DNA of 64,000 bases, from contig NZ_JARQZP010000003.1 of NCBI RefSeq assembly GCF_029589055.1, positions 806,001 to 870,000 of the forward strand, written 5' to 3'. How positions within the stretch are numbered: the first letter of the stretch is position 1; each line of letters starts with the position of its first letter. This document shows, one piece after another, positions 1 to 9,810 of this stretch. Both the position numbers and the translations under genes were made by a program. The notes under the pieces are model-generated. The model saw only the letters and a program-made list of their open reading frames with translations. It had not been told where the DNA came from and made no database searches. This DNA is from Vibrio hannami. GTDB taxonomy: Bacteria; Pseudomonadota; Gammaproteobacteria; Enterobacterales; Vibrionaceae.

Positions 1-663
1 TCAGACTCCACGGATTTGCTAAAAGCTGGCGCAATGCCGGTGACTTATTTCACTGCGTACCACATGTTACATAACGTTGTACGTGCAGAAGAGGATAAAT
101 TTGCCCTGATCTATGCGGGTTCGGGTGGTGTTGGCACTGCACTTATTCAACTGGCTAAACTTGCAGGATTAAAGGTCATTACCTTAGACCGACGTGATGA
201 AAAAGTAGAACAGTCGAAAAATGTGGGAGCTGACTACGCCTTAAACTCTACAGAAAATTGGGTGGAGCAAGTTAAAGCTATCACTGATGGTCAGGGTGTA
301 AACTACATATTCAACCCGGTAGCTGGCGACACGATAGTGCAAGATCTTGAGGTACTAGCAACGTTAGGTCATGTCGTGATATTCGGATTGTTAGCTGGTA
401 TTGGTGAGACAAACCTTCAGGCAGAGGCTGTAAAACACTTCACTAAAGCTCCAACCATTACTTACTCAGAAATTTATGCGACCTTCTTTAGCAACTTCCC
501 GTTAGTTAAGAAGTCTATGGAAGAAATATACTCGCTTCTCGATCAGGGAAAAATTGATCCTGTTTTTTCACAGCTACCTCTAAACCAGGCTTCAGAAGCG
601 CATGACAGGCTAGAAGACGGCAAAGTTTTAGGCAAGCTTCTACTCACTCCTGAAGCTAAGTAA
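1..663 (+). CDS. Quinone oxidoreductase / zinc-independent MDR reductase, 5'-truncated by the window edge
   Basis: The reading frame is open from base 1, so this is the C-terminal part (about 220 residues) of a medium-chain dehydrogenase/reductase of the NADPH:quinone oxidoreductase (QOR) type. The Rossmann segment is visible as AGSGGVGTALIQLAK followed by a beta-strand ending in an acidic/basic pair (LDRRDE), typical of NAD(P)H binding. No zinc-ligand cluster is seen in the part present. The family reduces quinones or enoyl/keto substrates in the cytoplasm. A strong intrinsic terminator follows the stop codon, so this is probably the last gene of its transcript. The family is clear; the substrate is not. 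Confidence 0.85.
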   Translation, partial: SDSTDLLKAGAMPVTYFTAYHMLHNVVRAEEDKFALIYAGSGGVGTALIQLAKLAGLKVITLDRRDEKVEQSKNVGADYALNSTENWVEQVKAITDGQGVNYIFNPVAGDTIVQDLEVLATLGHVVIFGLLAGIGETNLQAEAVKHFTKAPTITYSEIYATFFSNFPLVKKSMEEIYSLLDQGKIDPVFSQLPLNQASEAHDRLEDGKVLGKLLLTPEAK

Positions 664-681
664 ACAATACTAGAAATCACG

Positions 682-714
682 AGAGCAGGCTTTTGACGGG
701 CCTGCTCTTTTTAT
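682..714 (+). terminator. Rho-independent terminator of the quinone oxidoreductase gene
   Basis: GAGCAGGC (683-690) pairs perfectly with GCCTGCTC (700-707) across a 9-nt loop and is followed by a run of T. It lies directly downstream of the stop codon. Confidence 0.85.
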
Positions 715-756
715 TACATACATAATAGTTAATACAACCAACAAAGAGCGGCTGAT

Positions 757-1152
757 ATGACACATAAAGAGTTAATAGAGAATTTTTTTATCAATGAATG
801 GTTTCCTAACGTAGATAAAATGGTGGATAACAGCTATTTCTTATCTTATTGCGCTGATGACATCGAACTTAGCATTGATGACGGACACTATCTCGGTCAT
901 CAGGGTTTCATTGAGTGGATGAAAGGCCCCAGAAGTACCCTAAAACCAGACATAAAGCATACCGTAGAATCAATAGACGTCATTCAGCTCGGCAAAGACA
1001 AGATATTTGATGTGCAAATGGTTGTTTCCGTAGATGCAACTACGTTAACGAACGAGCCAGTTTCATTCCGTGCAAACGATAGTTGGAAAGTGTCGCTCAA
1101 CGAGCAAAATGAGATAGTTATAAAAGGACGGGTAGCTAAAACTATAACCTGA
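757..1152 (+). CDS. NTF2-like / SnoaL-like cytoplasmic protein
   Basis: This is a 131-residue protein without a signal peptide. Its pattern fits the NTF2/SnoaL-like alpha+beta barrel: an N-terminal helix (ELIENFFINEWF), a 'DDIELSIDDG' strand, 'GHQGFIEWMKG' and C-terminal beta-strands ending in a VSFRANDSWKV segment. Such proteins are often small isomerases, hydratases or ligand-binding accessory domains. A second gene with two SnoaL-like domains follows and then a LysR regulator, so the three may share a pathway. I do not recognise a specific function, and the catalytic residues cannot be assigned from sequence alone. Confidence 0.6.
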   Translation: MTHKELIENFFINEWFPNVDKMVDNSYFLSYCADDIELSIDDGHYLGHQGFIEWMKGPRSTLKPDIKHTVESIDVIQLGKDKIFDVQMVVSVDATTLTNEPVSFRANDSWKVSLNEQNEIVIKGRVAKTIT

Positions 1153-1307
1153 TGCTCCTATTTCTTTCCGCACTCTTGATGATAATTGCTTCTATAGCCA
1201 TTGAGTCCCATCAATATTGAAAAACAGCTCATCAACCTTGGTTATAGTGTAACGATTGGGAATGAATAAGAATGAACTGGCTTTGACAAATATCTAAGGA
1301 TTTAAAC

Positions 1308-2189
1308 ATGAATACCCTTCGTAAATCACTGCTGGTTTTTCCAATTGCACTTGCTTTCGGCTCTTTTAGCTATGCTAGCGATTCCATGGGACTGGGTGAG
1401 GTTCAGGAACAAAACATCCAGCTTGCAATCAACTCTAGCATCAGCAACTTCAATAAAAAATCGGTAGAAAACATCTACGATTATCTGAGTGAAGATCGTT
1501 ACATCCAACATACTCCGAACGGGAAAGACGGAGCGCAAGGATTAGTTGGGTTTATCGTGTTTATGAAAGAGAAAATGCCGACGTTTAAGGTTGAAAACGT
1601 TCGTTCGTTTGCAGAGAACGATATCGTTTTGACACAAAGTGTCGATTACCTTGAAGGCAACGCCATTGAAGTAAGCTACGACTGGTATCGAGTAAACGAT
1701 GGCAAGATCACCGAACACTGGGATGTTGTTGCCGAATATAAAAAAGACGTTGAGCCTGCGCTTTATACTGCTGGCCCTGATGTTAACTACAACAGCCCAT
1801 TAGATAAAGAGAAGATCCGCTCAATCGCTCTGGACTACTTCTACACCACATGGGATAACATGGATGCCAGCGCTGCTCAAAAGTATCTTGCCGAGAACTT
1901 CGTACAGCATAATCCTAGCGCCCTTACAGAAGGGAAGTCTGACAAGAAAGCACTGGTTGACCTAGTGTCGCATCTTGGAAAATCTGGCTATGAGGTTCAG
2001 ATTGATATTTCGAAAATCATCGTTACGGGTGATTTCGCAGCCATCCACGCAAAATGGACTGATAGCTCAGAAACGCTTGCAGTAACTGACATTTTGCGCT
2101 TTGATGAAAATTACAAAATAGTGGAACACTGGGATGGCCTGCAGGCGATTCCTACTGATAACTCAAACCCAAGAGATCCTGTTTTCTAA
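1308..2189 (+). CDS. Exported protein with two tandem SnoaL-like (NTF2-fold) domains
   Basis: The 293-residue product starts with a signal peptide (MNTLRKSLLVFPIALAFGSF, cleavage probably after SYA near residue 24). Two related halves follow, about residues 30-150 and 160-285. Each has a helix, an 'IQHTP'/'VQHNP' strand and an 'EHWDV'/'EHWDG' C-terminal strand, the signature of the predicted SnoaL-like aldol-condensation family. The paired His and Asp positions are kept in both halves, so both could be active. The stop codon is followed immediately by the start of the LysR gene, so the two are probably co-transcribed. The substrate is unknown; a periplasmic location is inferred from the signal peptide. 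Confidence 0.7.
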   Translation: MNTLRKSLLVFPIALAFGSFSYASDSMGLGEVQEQNIQLAINSSISNFNKKSVENIYDYLSEDRYIQHTPNGKDGAQGLVGFIVFMKEKMPTFKVENVRSFAENDIVLTQSVDYLEGNAIEVSYDWYRVNDGKITEHWDVVAEYKKDVEPALYTAGPDVNYNSPLDKEKIRSIALDYFYTTWDNMDASAAQKYLAENFVQHNPSALTEGKSDKKALVDLVSHLGKSGYEVQIDISKIIVTGDFAAIHAKWTDSSETLAVTDILRFDENYKIVEHWDGLQAIPTDNSNPRDPVF

Positions 2190-3002
2190 ATGCTCGATTG
2201 GAATTCGATAATCTGTTTTTGTGAAGTTGCCCGTAGCGGCAACTTTTCTGCATCTGCCAAAACCCAAAATATGTCAGTAGCTACTCTGACTCGCAAGATC
2301 AACAGTCTGGAAAAACAGATCGGTGTTGACCTTTTTTATAGAAATACCAGAAAACTGGTACTGACAGATGAAGGTAATAAGCTTTATCAGAAGGTTTACA
2401 ATAAAGTCGCTTCGCTTCAGGAGGAACTGCTTATTTACCAGGAAGAAAAATCGATAGTTCAAGCGAAGGTAAAGATTGCGACTTTACCGGAGCTTGCTGA
2501 CGTTTATCTTGCTCCTGCAATAAATCAATTAACAAACTCCAATCCTGAAGTTCAGGTAGAAATGCTCTTATCTCCTGACTTAGTTGACGTAGACTTCGAA
2601 AATATTGATTTTGCACTTAGAGCAGGAGAACCAGGAGGTGAAGGAGTAAAAGCTTGTAAAGTGGGTACCGAAACACTATCAGCTTATCGATATTACGAGT
2701 ATGAACAGGAACCTACATTACCGTTAGGCACTTATGACAATACCTTCATTCACGATAAACGGACACCCATTGTTATCGCCCCATCCATGCAAGTGTTGAA
2801 AAATATGGCCAAGTCACAACCTATGGAAGTCTATCTTTCAAATAAATGGCTTGCGACAACGAGTCAGAAATCAGAGTTTATTGTGAATAATGAGCTTGAA
2901 CCCTATAGCTACGATATCTTTTTGGTTTACGGTTCCAAAAGAGTGTTGAAACCTGCTGCCCGTAAGGTTCTTGATATTATGAAAAATCAGGTATTCGGCT
3001 AA
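2190..3002 (+). CDS. LysR-family transcriptional regulator
   Basis: This 270-residue protein has an N-terminal winged helix-turn-helix (about residues 5-62: 'CFCEVARSGNFSASA', then a recognition helix containing TLTRKINSLEKQIG, then 'LFYRNTRKLVLTDEG'). A shortened periplasmic-binding-protein-like effector domain follows. The effector domain is smaller than in typical LysR proteins (about 300 residues). The start codon abuts the stop of the preceding SnoaL-like gene (TAA-ATG), which indicates translational coupling. It probably regulates the upstream genes, but this is inferred only from position. Confidence 0.85.
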   Translation: MLDWNSIICFCEVARSGNFSASAKTQNMSVATLTRKINSLEKQIGVDLFYRNTRKLVLTDEGNKLYQKVYNKVASLQEELLIYQEEKSIVQAKVKIATLPELADVYLAPAINQLTNSNPEVQVEMLLSPDLVDVDFENIDFALRAGEPGGEGVKACKVGTETLSAYRYYEYEQEPTLPLGTYDNTFIHDKRTPIVIAPSMQVLKNMAKSQPMEVYLSNKWLATTSQKSEFIVNNELEPYSYDIFLVYGSKRVLKPAARKVLDIMKNQVFG

Positions 3003-3023
3003 CAGCATGTAAGCGAGTTTTGG

Positions 3024-4229
3024 TCAGTCAAGAACACCTTGAGAAAAGCGTAAGTCTTTCTCTGGGGTGCTTGTATTAAATCCAGGCGGCTTCTTGTGCC
3101 AAAGCATATCAGCTAACATCAGGGTATAACCATGATGATGGAGTTTTTTCATCAGTTCAGGGTCAAAAATTTTGTCTTGTGCCAGCGCCTGGCTTAGAGA
3201 CTCATCAACAAAGGCAAAATTAAAGTTGTTCCCGGACTTTGAGGCTTCATCGTATATTCTAAGTACATCACTTCGACCTTGATATTTGAGCAACGTGGCG
3301 ATGGAGCGTCTAACCAAATAAACCAGATCAAGCTCTGTTGTCTTCCATTGAGGGTAAAACTCACCATTCGTGATGACATACATGTTGGATTTAGCATCAC
3401 CGTTCGTCCAATCTCCATCATATGTCATGACATCGTTGTAGAAGAAAACCTGTCGGGATAAGCCACCATCAACATGAACTTCATGATAGGTTTGCCCATC
3501 TATTTCAACTTCAATTAAAACAGGAGGAAAGGCTCCTGGAATAGCTGCAGAAGCAAGAATGACATCCTCGAACAACTTTTCAGCTTTAGCACCTCCAGTT
3601 AGGGCTATCTCCCCCATGTTCCAGATGGTAAGTCGCTGACTTTCTAAATGCGTGGTACCTATATGTAAAAGCCGACCTTTCTTGTATTCTTCGGCCACTT
3701 TACTTATGACGTTAGGAGTAATTGTTTTGCGGAGCATTTCTTGAAATGGCGTTGTGTCAAACAGCGCATTTCGACTGAAAATAGAAAAGACACTGTTCTT
3801 GGTGTATATATCCTGCTCAGTCGTTTCGGTATAAAGCTCAGTCAGAACGTCATCATATTCTGAGCCTAAGTAGGCAAACACTGCGACGATGGCTCCTGTA
3901 CTGATGCCTGTCGTGGAGTCAAATTGAGGACGATCCCCTGAGTCGGTCCAGGCACTCAAAATGCCACTGGAAAAAGCGCCATTACCTCCACCTCCAGATA
4001 GAGCCAGAAAGTTAAACACTTTTCCCTCAGAGCTTCGTCTCTCACGCATATACTCGATAACATCCCAAATGCCTTCGTCGGAATCTCCCCAATAACGGAT
4101 GCGCTCGTTGTCGAACAAGTTTACTTGTGAATGCAGCTCTTTGGGCACCAGCTGAGACTCTGGTGCTGAGCTACAACCAGATAGGAAGAAAGTAAAAACC
4201 AAACAACTTATAAAGATCTTTGAAATCAT
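3024..4229 (-). CDS. Patatin-like phospholipase, predicted lipoprotein
   Basis: The 401-residue protein begins with a lipoprotein signal (lipobox LSGC, lipidated Cys at residue 19). The patatin fold is recognised by the oxyanion-hole motif GGGGNG (residues 79-84), the nucleophile elbow GISTG (Ser110) and the catalytic-dyad motif DGG near residue 255. Proteins of this family hydrolyse acyl ester bonds of phospholipids or other lipids. The lipobox suggests attachment to the inner or outer membrane facing the periplasm. It stands alone, convergent with the LysR gene and upstream (in coordinates) of pntB. The active-site residues are all present, so it is probably a working enzyme; the substrate is unknown. 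Confidence 0.85.
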   Translation of the reverse strand: MISKIFISCLVFTFFLSGCSSAPESQLVPKELHSQVNLFDNERIRYWGDSDEGIWDVIEYMRERRSSEGKVFNFLALSGGGGNGAFSSGILSAWTDSGDRPQFDSTTGISTGAIVAVFAYLGSEYDDVLTELYTETTEQDIYTKNSVFSIFSRNALFDTTPFQEMLRKTITPNVISKVAEEYKKGRLLHIGTTHLESQRLTIWNMGEIALTGGAKAEKLFEDVILASAAIPGAFPPVLIEVEIDGQTYHEVHVDGGLSRQVFFYNDVMTYDGDWTNGDAKSNMYVITNGEFYPQWKTTELDLVYLVRRSIATLLKYQGRSDVLRIYDEASKSGNNFNFAFVDESLSQALAQDKIFDPELMKKLHHHGYTLMLADMLWHKKPPGFNTSTPEKDLRFSQGVLD

Positions 4230-4334
4230 TTTTCTCTACACTTCTAGCAATGAAGCTTCTGGCAATTGAATCAAAGAAATTCTTCGATACCAATGACCAA
4301 AAGCTTATTCGTTATGGGAGGTGAGATGAGCGGT

Positions 4335-5729
4335 TTAAATATGCTGTGAAATCTTCAGGCAAGACTCTTTAGCATCACCAAATAGCATCTCAGTGTTTTC
4401 TTTGAAGAACAGAGGATTCTGAACCCCCGCGTACCCAGTGTTCATAGAGCGCTTGAATACAATAACGTTCTTCGCGTTCCACACTTCCAACACAGGCATT
4501 CCGGCGATAGGGCTGTTTGGATCTTCCTGTGCCGCAGGGTTGACCGTATCGTTCGCACCAATGACCAGTACGGTATCTGTTTCAGTAAAGTCATCGTTGA
4601 TTTCGTCCATCTCCAATACAATGTCATACGGTACTTTCGCTTCCGCAAGCAATACGTTCATATGACCCGGAAGACGACCCGCTACAGGGTGTATACCAAA
4701 GCGAACTTCAATCCCCATGGCACGAAGCTTCTCAGTGATTTCAAATACCGGATACTGAGCTTGTGCAACGGCCATTCCGTACCCCGGAGTGATGATTACT
4801 GACCGGGAGTTCTTCAACATTTCAGCGACCTCTTCGGCCGATGTTTCACGGTGTTCGCCGTAATCTGTGTCACCACTTACAACCACTTCCTGGCCAAAGC
4901 CACCCGCAATAACAGATATAAACGAACGGTTCATCGCCTTACACATGATGTAAGAAAGAATGGCACCAGAGGAGCCGACAAGCGCACCGGTAACAATCAA
5001 CAGGTCATTTGCCAGCATAAAGCCTGCTGCCGCTGCTGCCCATCCAGAGTATGAGTTAAGCATAGACACCACAACGGGCATATCTGCCCCACCAATAGAT
5101 GCCACCAGATGATAACCAAAGACCAAAGCAATCAACGTCATCACCATAAGTGCAAATATGCTGCCTTCTGCATTAACGAAGTGGATCATTAGTAGTGTTG
5201 AAACAACCATCGCAAGTAGATTCCACTTGTGCTTATGAGGGATGCTCAGCGGAGAAGAAGAAATGACTCCGCGAAGTTTACCAAATGCGACGATTGAGCC
5301 GGTAAAGGTGACGGCACCAATAAATACACCCAGGTACACTTCCACCAGATGGATAACGTGCTCCGCATGAATCCCGGCAGGATCCGATGAAATCGGTGCT
5401 GGTGGCGCAAGAAAGCTATTGTAGCCGACAAGGACCGCAGCCATTCCCACAAAGCTATGAAGAACCGCCACCAGCTCTGGCATTTCGGTCATCTCTACTT
5501 TTCTTGCGTAGTAAATACCGATACCACCACCGATGACCATCGCTGCAATGATCCATGCCAGACCGGAAGAATCGGGAGAGAAGATCGTTGCAAAAAGCGC
5601 AATAGTCATACCTGCAATACCGTAATAATTACCGGCACGAGCAGATTCTTGCTTTGAGAGTCCTGCCAGACTCATGATGAATAGAACCGCAGCAACAATG
5701 TATGCGGCCTGTACTAATCCTACAGACAT
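4335..5729 (-). CDS. pntB: NAD(P) transhydrogenase subunit beta
   Basis: PntB is the membrane and NADP(H)-binding subunit of the proton-translocating transhydrogenase, which reduces NADP+ with NADH using the proton gradient. The 464-residue length matches the family. Roughly nine membrane segments occupy residues 1-260, and the NADP-binding domain III occupies the rest, with the [10 protein letters not shown] loop and a '[10 protein letters not shown]' motif. It lies 10 bp downstream of pntA, consistent with one operon. The protein itself is intact even though pntA carries an indel. Confidence 0.95.
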   Translation of the reverse strand: MSVGLVQAAYIVAAVLFIMSLAGLSKQESARAGNYYGIAGMTIALFATIFSPDSSGLAWIIAAMVIGGGIGIYYARKVEMTEMPELVAVLHSFVGMAAVLVGYNSFLAPPAPISSDPAGIHAEHVIHLVEVYLGVFIGAVTFTGSIVAFGKLRGVISSSPLSIPHKHKWNLLAMVVSTLLMIHFVNAEGSIFALMVMTLIALVFGYHLVASIGGADMPVVVSMLNSYSGWAAAAAGFMLANDLLIVTGALVGSSGAILSYIMCKAMNRSFISVIAGGFGQEVVVSGDTDYGEHRETSAEEVAEMLKNSRSVIITPGYGMAVAQAQYPVFEITEKLRAMGIEVRFGIHPVAGRLPGHMNVLLAEAKVPYDIVLEMDEINDDFTETDTVLVIGANDTVNPAAQEDPNSPIAGMPVLEVWNAKNVIVFKRSMNTGYAGVQNPLFFKENTEMLFGDAKESCLKISQHI

Positions 5730-5739
5730 ATGTTACTCC

Positions 5740-7276
5740 TTAGTCTTTACGGAACATTTCAAGCATACGTTTGGTCACGGTAAAACCACCAAAGATGTTG
5801 ATGCTTGCAATTAACACGGCAATAAATGAAATCACAGAAACAACAGTGTTCCCCTGTCCTATCTGCAATAGTGCGCCCACAATGATGATGCCTGAAATCG
5901 CATTGGTCACAGACATCAGTGGTGTGTGCAAGGCGTGCGTTACGTTCCATACAACGTAGTAACCAACAACACATGCAAGCACGAATACGGTAAAATGTGC
6001 CAAAAAGGCCGCCGGAGCGACACTGGCCACCCATGCAAATGCGCCTATCGCTGCTGCACCACCGATGATCTTTTTCATCGGGGAAACAGGCTTATCTTCA
6101 GGCGTTACTGGAGCAACGGTCTCTTCCGCTTTTATCTGAGGCTGCGCGAGATACCTGAATGGGTGGCGCAGGCCACGTCACTTCGCCTTCTTTGATTACG
6201 GTAACACCACGCAGAACAACGTCTTCGAAGTCGATATCGATGTTACCATCTTTCTCTTTACAAAGAAGTTTAAGAAGGTTAACAAGGTTGGTGCCGTAAA
6301 GTTGAGAAGACTGAGTGGGAAGGCGGCCTACCATATCTGTGTAACCAACGATCTTCACGCCGTTCTCTGTTGTGATAACCTCATCCGCAACGGTATATTC
6401 ACAGTTACCACCGTTTGCAGCAGCAAGGTCAACAATCACGCTCCCAGCTTTCATGCTGTCCACCATCTCTCTGGTGATAAGCGTTGGTGCTGGGCGACCC
6501 GGAATAAGAGCCGTTGTCACAATGATATCAACGTCTTTTGCCTGAGTAGCGTACAGCTCTGCGGCTTTCTTGTTGAACTCGTCTGACATTTCTTTGGCGT
6601 AACCGTCACCAGCGCCAGTATCTTCCTCAAAATCCACTTCAAGAAATTCAGCACCCATGGACTGAACCTGCTCTTTTACTTCAGGTCGTACGTCAAATGC
6701 GCGAACAATAGCACCAAGGCTGCCAGCGGCTCCGATAGCAGCCAGACCAGCGACACCCGCCCCCGCAACCAGAACTTTTGCTGGTGGCACTTTACCTGCT
6801 GCGGTAATTTGTCCTGTGAAAAAACGTCCGAACTCGTGAGCGGCTTCCACAACTGCGCGGTAACCAGCAATATTGGCCATAGAGCTGAGTGCATCCAGCG
6901 CCTGTGCTCGTGAAATACGTGGGACCGCGTCCATCGCCATCACGTTGATGTTTTTGCTTGATAGTTTTTCCATCAGCTCTGGGTTCTGAGCTGGCCATAC
7001 AAAACTGATTAGGCTTGCACCATCTTTTAGTGCATCAATCTCGTTGTCTGATGGTGCATTGACTTTAAGAATGAGGTCTGCAGCCCAAACTTCTTCCGTT
7101 GTAACAATGCTCGCTCCGGCATTTTCATAAGCGACATCATCAAAACTGGCTAAGGCCCCGGCATTCGATTCTACAGTGACATCGAATCCCATTTTTAAAA
7201 GCTGCTCTACCGTTTTCGGCGTCGCAGCGACTCGCGTTTCACCCGCGGGTATCTCTTTAGGTACACCAATTTGCAT
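5740..7276 (-). pseudogene. pntA: NAD(P) transhydrogenase subunit alpha, split by a one-base insertion
   Basis: The first part encodes the NAD(H)-binding domain I, beginning MQIGVPKEIPAGE at 7276 (in-frame codons further upstream lack family similarity). It includes the AGAGVAGLAAIGAAG Rossmann loop. The frame then changes at about 6148: after PPIQVS the reading frame runs into a stop at 6098, while the neighbouring frame continues [14 protein letters not shown] into the membrane part beginning [13 protein letters not shown] (ATG at 6078). Removing one C of TCTCGCGC restores a single protein of about 512 residues, the normal size of one-piece PntA. The split is therefore a single-base insertion, not a natural two-gene arrangement. 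The insertion falls in the low-complexity linker between domains. It may be a sequencing error or a real lesion; a ribosome could also start at ATG 6078. Confidence 0.88.
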
Positions 7277-7290
7277 ACTTAATTCCTGCG

Positions 7291-7335
7291 AACGGCAAAC
7301 AACCTGTCGAAAATTCTCAAAGGTTGTTTGCCGTT
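7291..7335. repeat. Perfect 15-bp inverted repeat between the MDR gene and pntA
   Basis: AACGGCAAACAACCT (7291-7305) is the exact reverse complement of AGGTTGTTTGCCGTT (7321-7335), with a 15-nt loop. It sits just upstream of the pntA ribosome binding site and downstream of the MDR gene stop. There is no T-run after it on the minus strand, so it is not a classical terminator there. It could be a leader hairpin, an mRNA-stability element or an operator. Confidence 0.7.
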
Positions 7336-7365
7336 TTACTCCCATTGAAAGGTTTTATTGAACGA

Positions 7366-8439
7366 TTAAAGTGTTAGTACAACACTGTTTAGGCCCTGAA
7401 GTTGTCCTGCCTCATCGACACCTTGTTCGATTTCTTCAATTGAGAACGTTTTTGCCGGGATCTGAGATAGATCGATCAATCCCGACTGAACCAAAGAAAT
7501 CAGTGCAAGGTAGTCTTCTTTGTTGTACATGAAGTTACCTTTGATTTCCCAGTTATTCAGTAGTAGCTGGTTATAATCAATGGACAACTCTGCCAGAGTG
7601 CTTCCCATCAGAATAAGCTGACCACCAACCTGCAGCGCGTTCAGGCTTACCGAGGTACTGTGAGAATCGGTTGACTGTCCTACCATACATAGTGCTTTGT
7701 GGGCTGGAGTAGAAAACGCCTGGCGAAGTGCAGCTACGTCTGTCTCGACATCACCTGTTTGTGCCACTACTCTCACGCGATCTTCAGATACGTTTAGATC
7801 CGCAACCACTTTGCTCAGTTTGGCTTCGTTACGTCCGGTCAAAATGACGTTCGCCCCCATAGCGAGTGACAGCATGACAGCCGCGGAGCCGAAGTAGCCA
7901 CTTGCGCCATTGATGATGACGGTTTCACCCGCTTTAAGCTCCATTCTGCGCAAGCCGCCAAATGGAACAACCAATTTTGCGATAGAGGCAAGCGTTGCCG
8001 AGTCGACATCATCGGTGTTTTCAATCGGGAAAACCACAGATGCAGGGAAATCTCCGTATTGACGCCATGTACCATTTGGATATTCTTCCAGCATTGGTGC
8101 GCTACCCATGCTGATACCCGTTAATCCAATCAGTACGCGTTCAGGCTCACTCACAGCCTCATCTTTTTCCCAGTTACAATCGACGATAACTCTTTGGCCA
8201 ACTTCCAGACCCAGTACACCTTCACCCACCTCATGTACTACGCCAACGGCGTTTGTACCCGGAGTAAATGGCATTGGTGGATACATATAAGGCAGTTTAC
8301 CTTCAAGATAATTGCGGGAGTAACTCAGTAGTGGTGTGGCTTCAAGTCTGACTACAACGCCATTTCTTTTTGCTTTAGGGATGTCACTTTCAACAACTTT
8401 AACTGGCTGGTTTGTGTCTAATAACTTAACTTCTAGCAT
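7366..8439 (-). CDS. Zinc-type alcohol dehydrogenase-like MDR oxidoreductase
   Basis: This is a medium-chain dehydrogenase/reductase of about 357 residues. The start at 8439 (MLEVKLLDTNQPV) is preferred because AGGA lies 8 nt upstream; codons further 5' do not look conserved. The GroES-like N-terminal half contains 'PFTPGTNAVGVVHEVGEG'. The NAD(P)-binding part contains 'INGASGYFGSAAVMLS', an uncommon variant of the GxGxxG loop. The classical Cys/His ligands of catalytic zinc are not obvious, so it may be a zinc-independent reductase. It is divergent from a LysR-type gene (8536), its likely regulator. The substrate is unknown. Confidence 0.75.
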   Translation of the reverse strand: MLEVKLLDTNQPVKVVESDIPKAKRNGVVVRLEATPLLSYSRNYLEGKLPYMYPPMPFTPGTNAVGVVHEVGEGVLGLEVGQRVIVDCNWEKDEAVSEPERVLIGLTGISMGSAPMLEEYPNGTWRQYGDFPASVVFPIENTDDVDSATLASIAKLVVPFGGLRRMELKAGETVIINGASGYFGSAAVMLSLAMGANVILTGRNEAKLSKVVADLNVSEDRVRVVAQTGDVETDVAALRQAFSTPAHKALCMVGQSTDSHSTSVSLNALQVGGQLILMGSTLAELSIDYNQLLLNNWEIKGNFMYNKEDYLALISLVQSGLIDLSQIPAKTFSIEEIEQGVDEAGQLQGLNSVVLTL

Positions 8440-8535
8440 ACCAATATTCCTGTGGTCTGGTTCTTGTGTGGATTTGAATCTTAGCAATCGGTAGGGTATC
8501 TTTGAAATTGATTATATAGATTAGGGGTATTGGTT

Positions 8536-9459
8536 ATGACGATAGGTAGCTCGATAGACAGTTTAAGAAAAGTGGATTTGAATCTACTGGTTTCATTAAA
8601 TGTCCTGTTAGATGAGAACAGTGTCACTGGCGCAGCTCGTAGGTTAAACCTGAGCCAATCTTCAGTCTCTACTCAGTTATCTAAGTTAAGACTCGTTTTT
8701 GATGATCAACTGTTGGTTCCAGCCAGTAATGGGAGAGGAATGCTTCCGACCTCGAAGGCCAAAGAGATTCGCGCATCATTGAAACACCTTTTACATAGTT
8801 TGGGAGAGTTGGTATCACATGGTCAGGAATTTGATCCCCAAATGGACAAACGCATTTTCAATGTTGCTATCGCGGATTATCCCCTGACAATCATTAGCAA
8901 CATCCTAATACCTAGGCTATTTAATGAGATCGGAGACAGGGTTCAAATTGCTTTTCATACCGATGTCAGACAAGCGAGTGAGATGATGGAAAGAGGGGAG
9001 TTAGATCTGGTCATTGCATCCGAAAGAGGCATTCCATTAGACGCTAAAGCCGCTTTATTGTTTGAAGAAAAATTCGTTTTGGCACAGAGAAAGAACCATC
9101 CAAGAGGAACTGGCACTTTGTCTCTGGACGAGTATTGTCAGCTGAAACACATCCTCGTCTCAACTTCTGGTGGCAGCTTCTTTGGCTTTATGGATGAACA
9201 GCTGCAAAGTCTGGGAAAATCGCGGCAAATTGCGCTCTCGATTACCCAGTTCAATATGGTCAATGAATTGCTAAAAGGCTCAGATTTTGTCTGTACGCTT
9301 CCTTCCCGGTTAGTGCAGTATTACTCCGATGATCTGGATGAGTTTGAGTTACCTTTTGAAGCTAAAGGATTCAAGCTCTATCTGGGCTGGCATACGGCTT
9401 ATGACAAAGATCCAGCAATTAATTGGCTAAAATCTGTATTTTTAGAATCTTATCAATAG
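8536..9459 (+). CDS. LysR-family transcriptional regulator
   Basis: The product is about 307 residues. The N-terminal winged helix-turn-helix begins 'LRKVDLNLLVSLNVLL' with the recognition helix in 'SQSSVSTQLSKLR', close to the NodD/LeuO-like branch of LysR proteins ('VDLNLL' start). The substrate-binding domain fills residues 95-300. ATG at 8536 is chosen over the TTG at 8530 because AGGGG lies at 8524-8527. It is divergently transcribed from the MDR oxidoreductase, about 96 bp away, the classical arrangement of a LysR regulator and its target. The inducer is unknown. Confidence 0.85.
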   Translation: MTIGSSIDSLRKVDLNLLVSLNVLLDENSVTGAARRLNLSQSSVSTQLSKLRLVFDDQLLVPASNGRGMLPTSKAKEIRASLKHLLHSLGELVSHGQEFDPQMDKRIFNVAIADYPLTIISNILIPRLFNEIGDRVQIAFHTDVRQASEMMERGELDLVIASERGIPLDAKAALLFEEKFVLAQRKNHPRGTGTLSLDEYCQLKHILVSTSGGSFFGFMDEQLQSLGKSRQIALSITQFNMVNELLKGSDFVCTLPSRLVQYYSDDLDEFELPFEAKGFKLYLGWHTAYDKDPAINWLKSVFLESYQ

Positions 9460-9810
9460 TGCTATGCAACCAAGCTAAGTTTACAACTAATTGTTCTCAT
9501 CTGTCCTTAGATGCCCATAGTAAACAAAAACCAACTCTGGTAATACAGTAAGAAAAATACATATAAGAAGCTTTGCTTACTGCGGCTCGACATCGTAGAA
9601 CGATACAAATATCGAGACTTCAGAGGTGACACTGAATCCTCTGAGCTCTCTGACAAATACATTCCGTATACTTGAAATGAGTTAGATAGATACCATGGCA
9701 GATCTCAAGTACAATAACCTTCATTATCATTAGCCAAGACAATCTAAATTTTATGTACCCCATTTTGTACCCCAAGAAAATTTAGAAAAACATTAAGGTA
9801 TTTATTTCAA
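9460..9810. other. Gene-free stretch between the LysR gene and rbgA
   Basis: No open frame with a credible start, no tRNA and no strong terminator was seen. The only repeat is GTACCCC at about 9754 and again at 9767, separated by ATTTT, just before the rbgA leader. It presumably contains the rbgA promoter, but no clear -35/-10 pair was found. Confidence 0.5.

Noticed and set aside
5740..6078. Natural separate pntA2 gene (PntAa/PntAb arrangement)
   Set aside because: The neighbouring frame continues through the linker without a stop and one base restores a one-piece PntA.
9750..9775. GTACCCC direct repeat looking like a phage attachment core
   Set aside because: No integrase, no tRNA or tmRNA and no phage genes are near; too short to support an att site.
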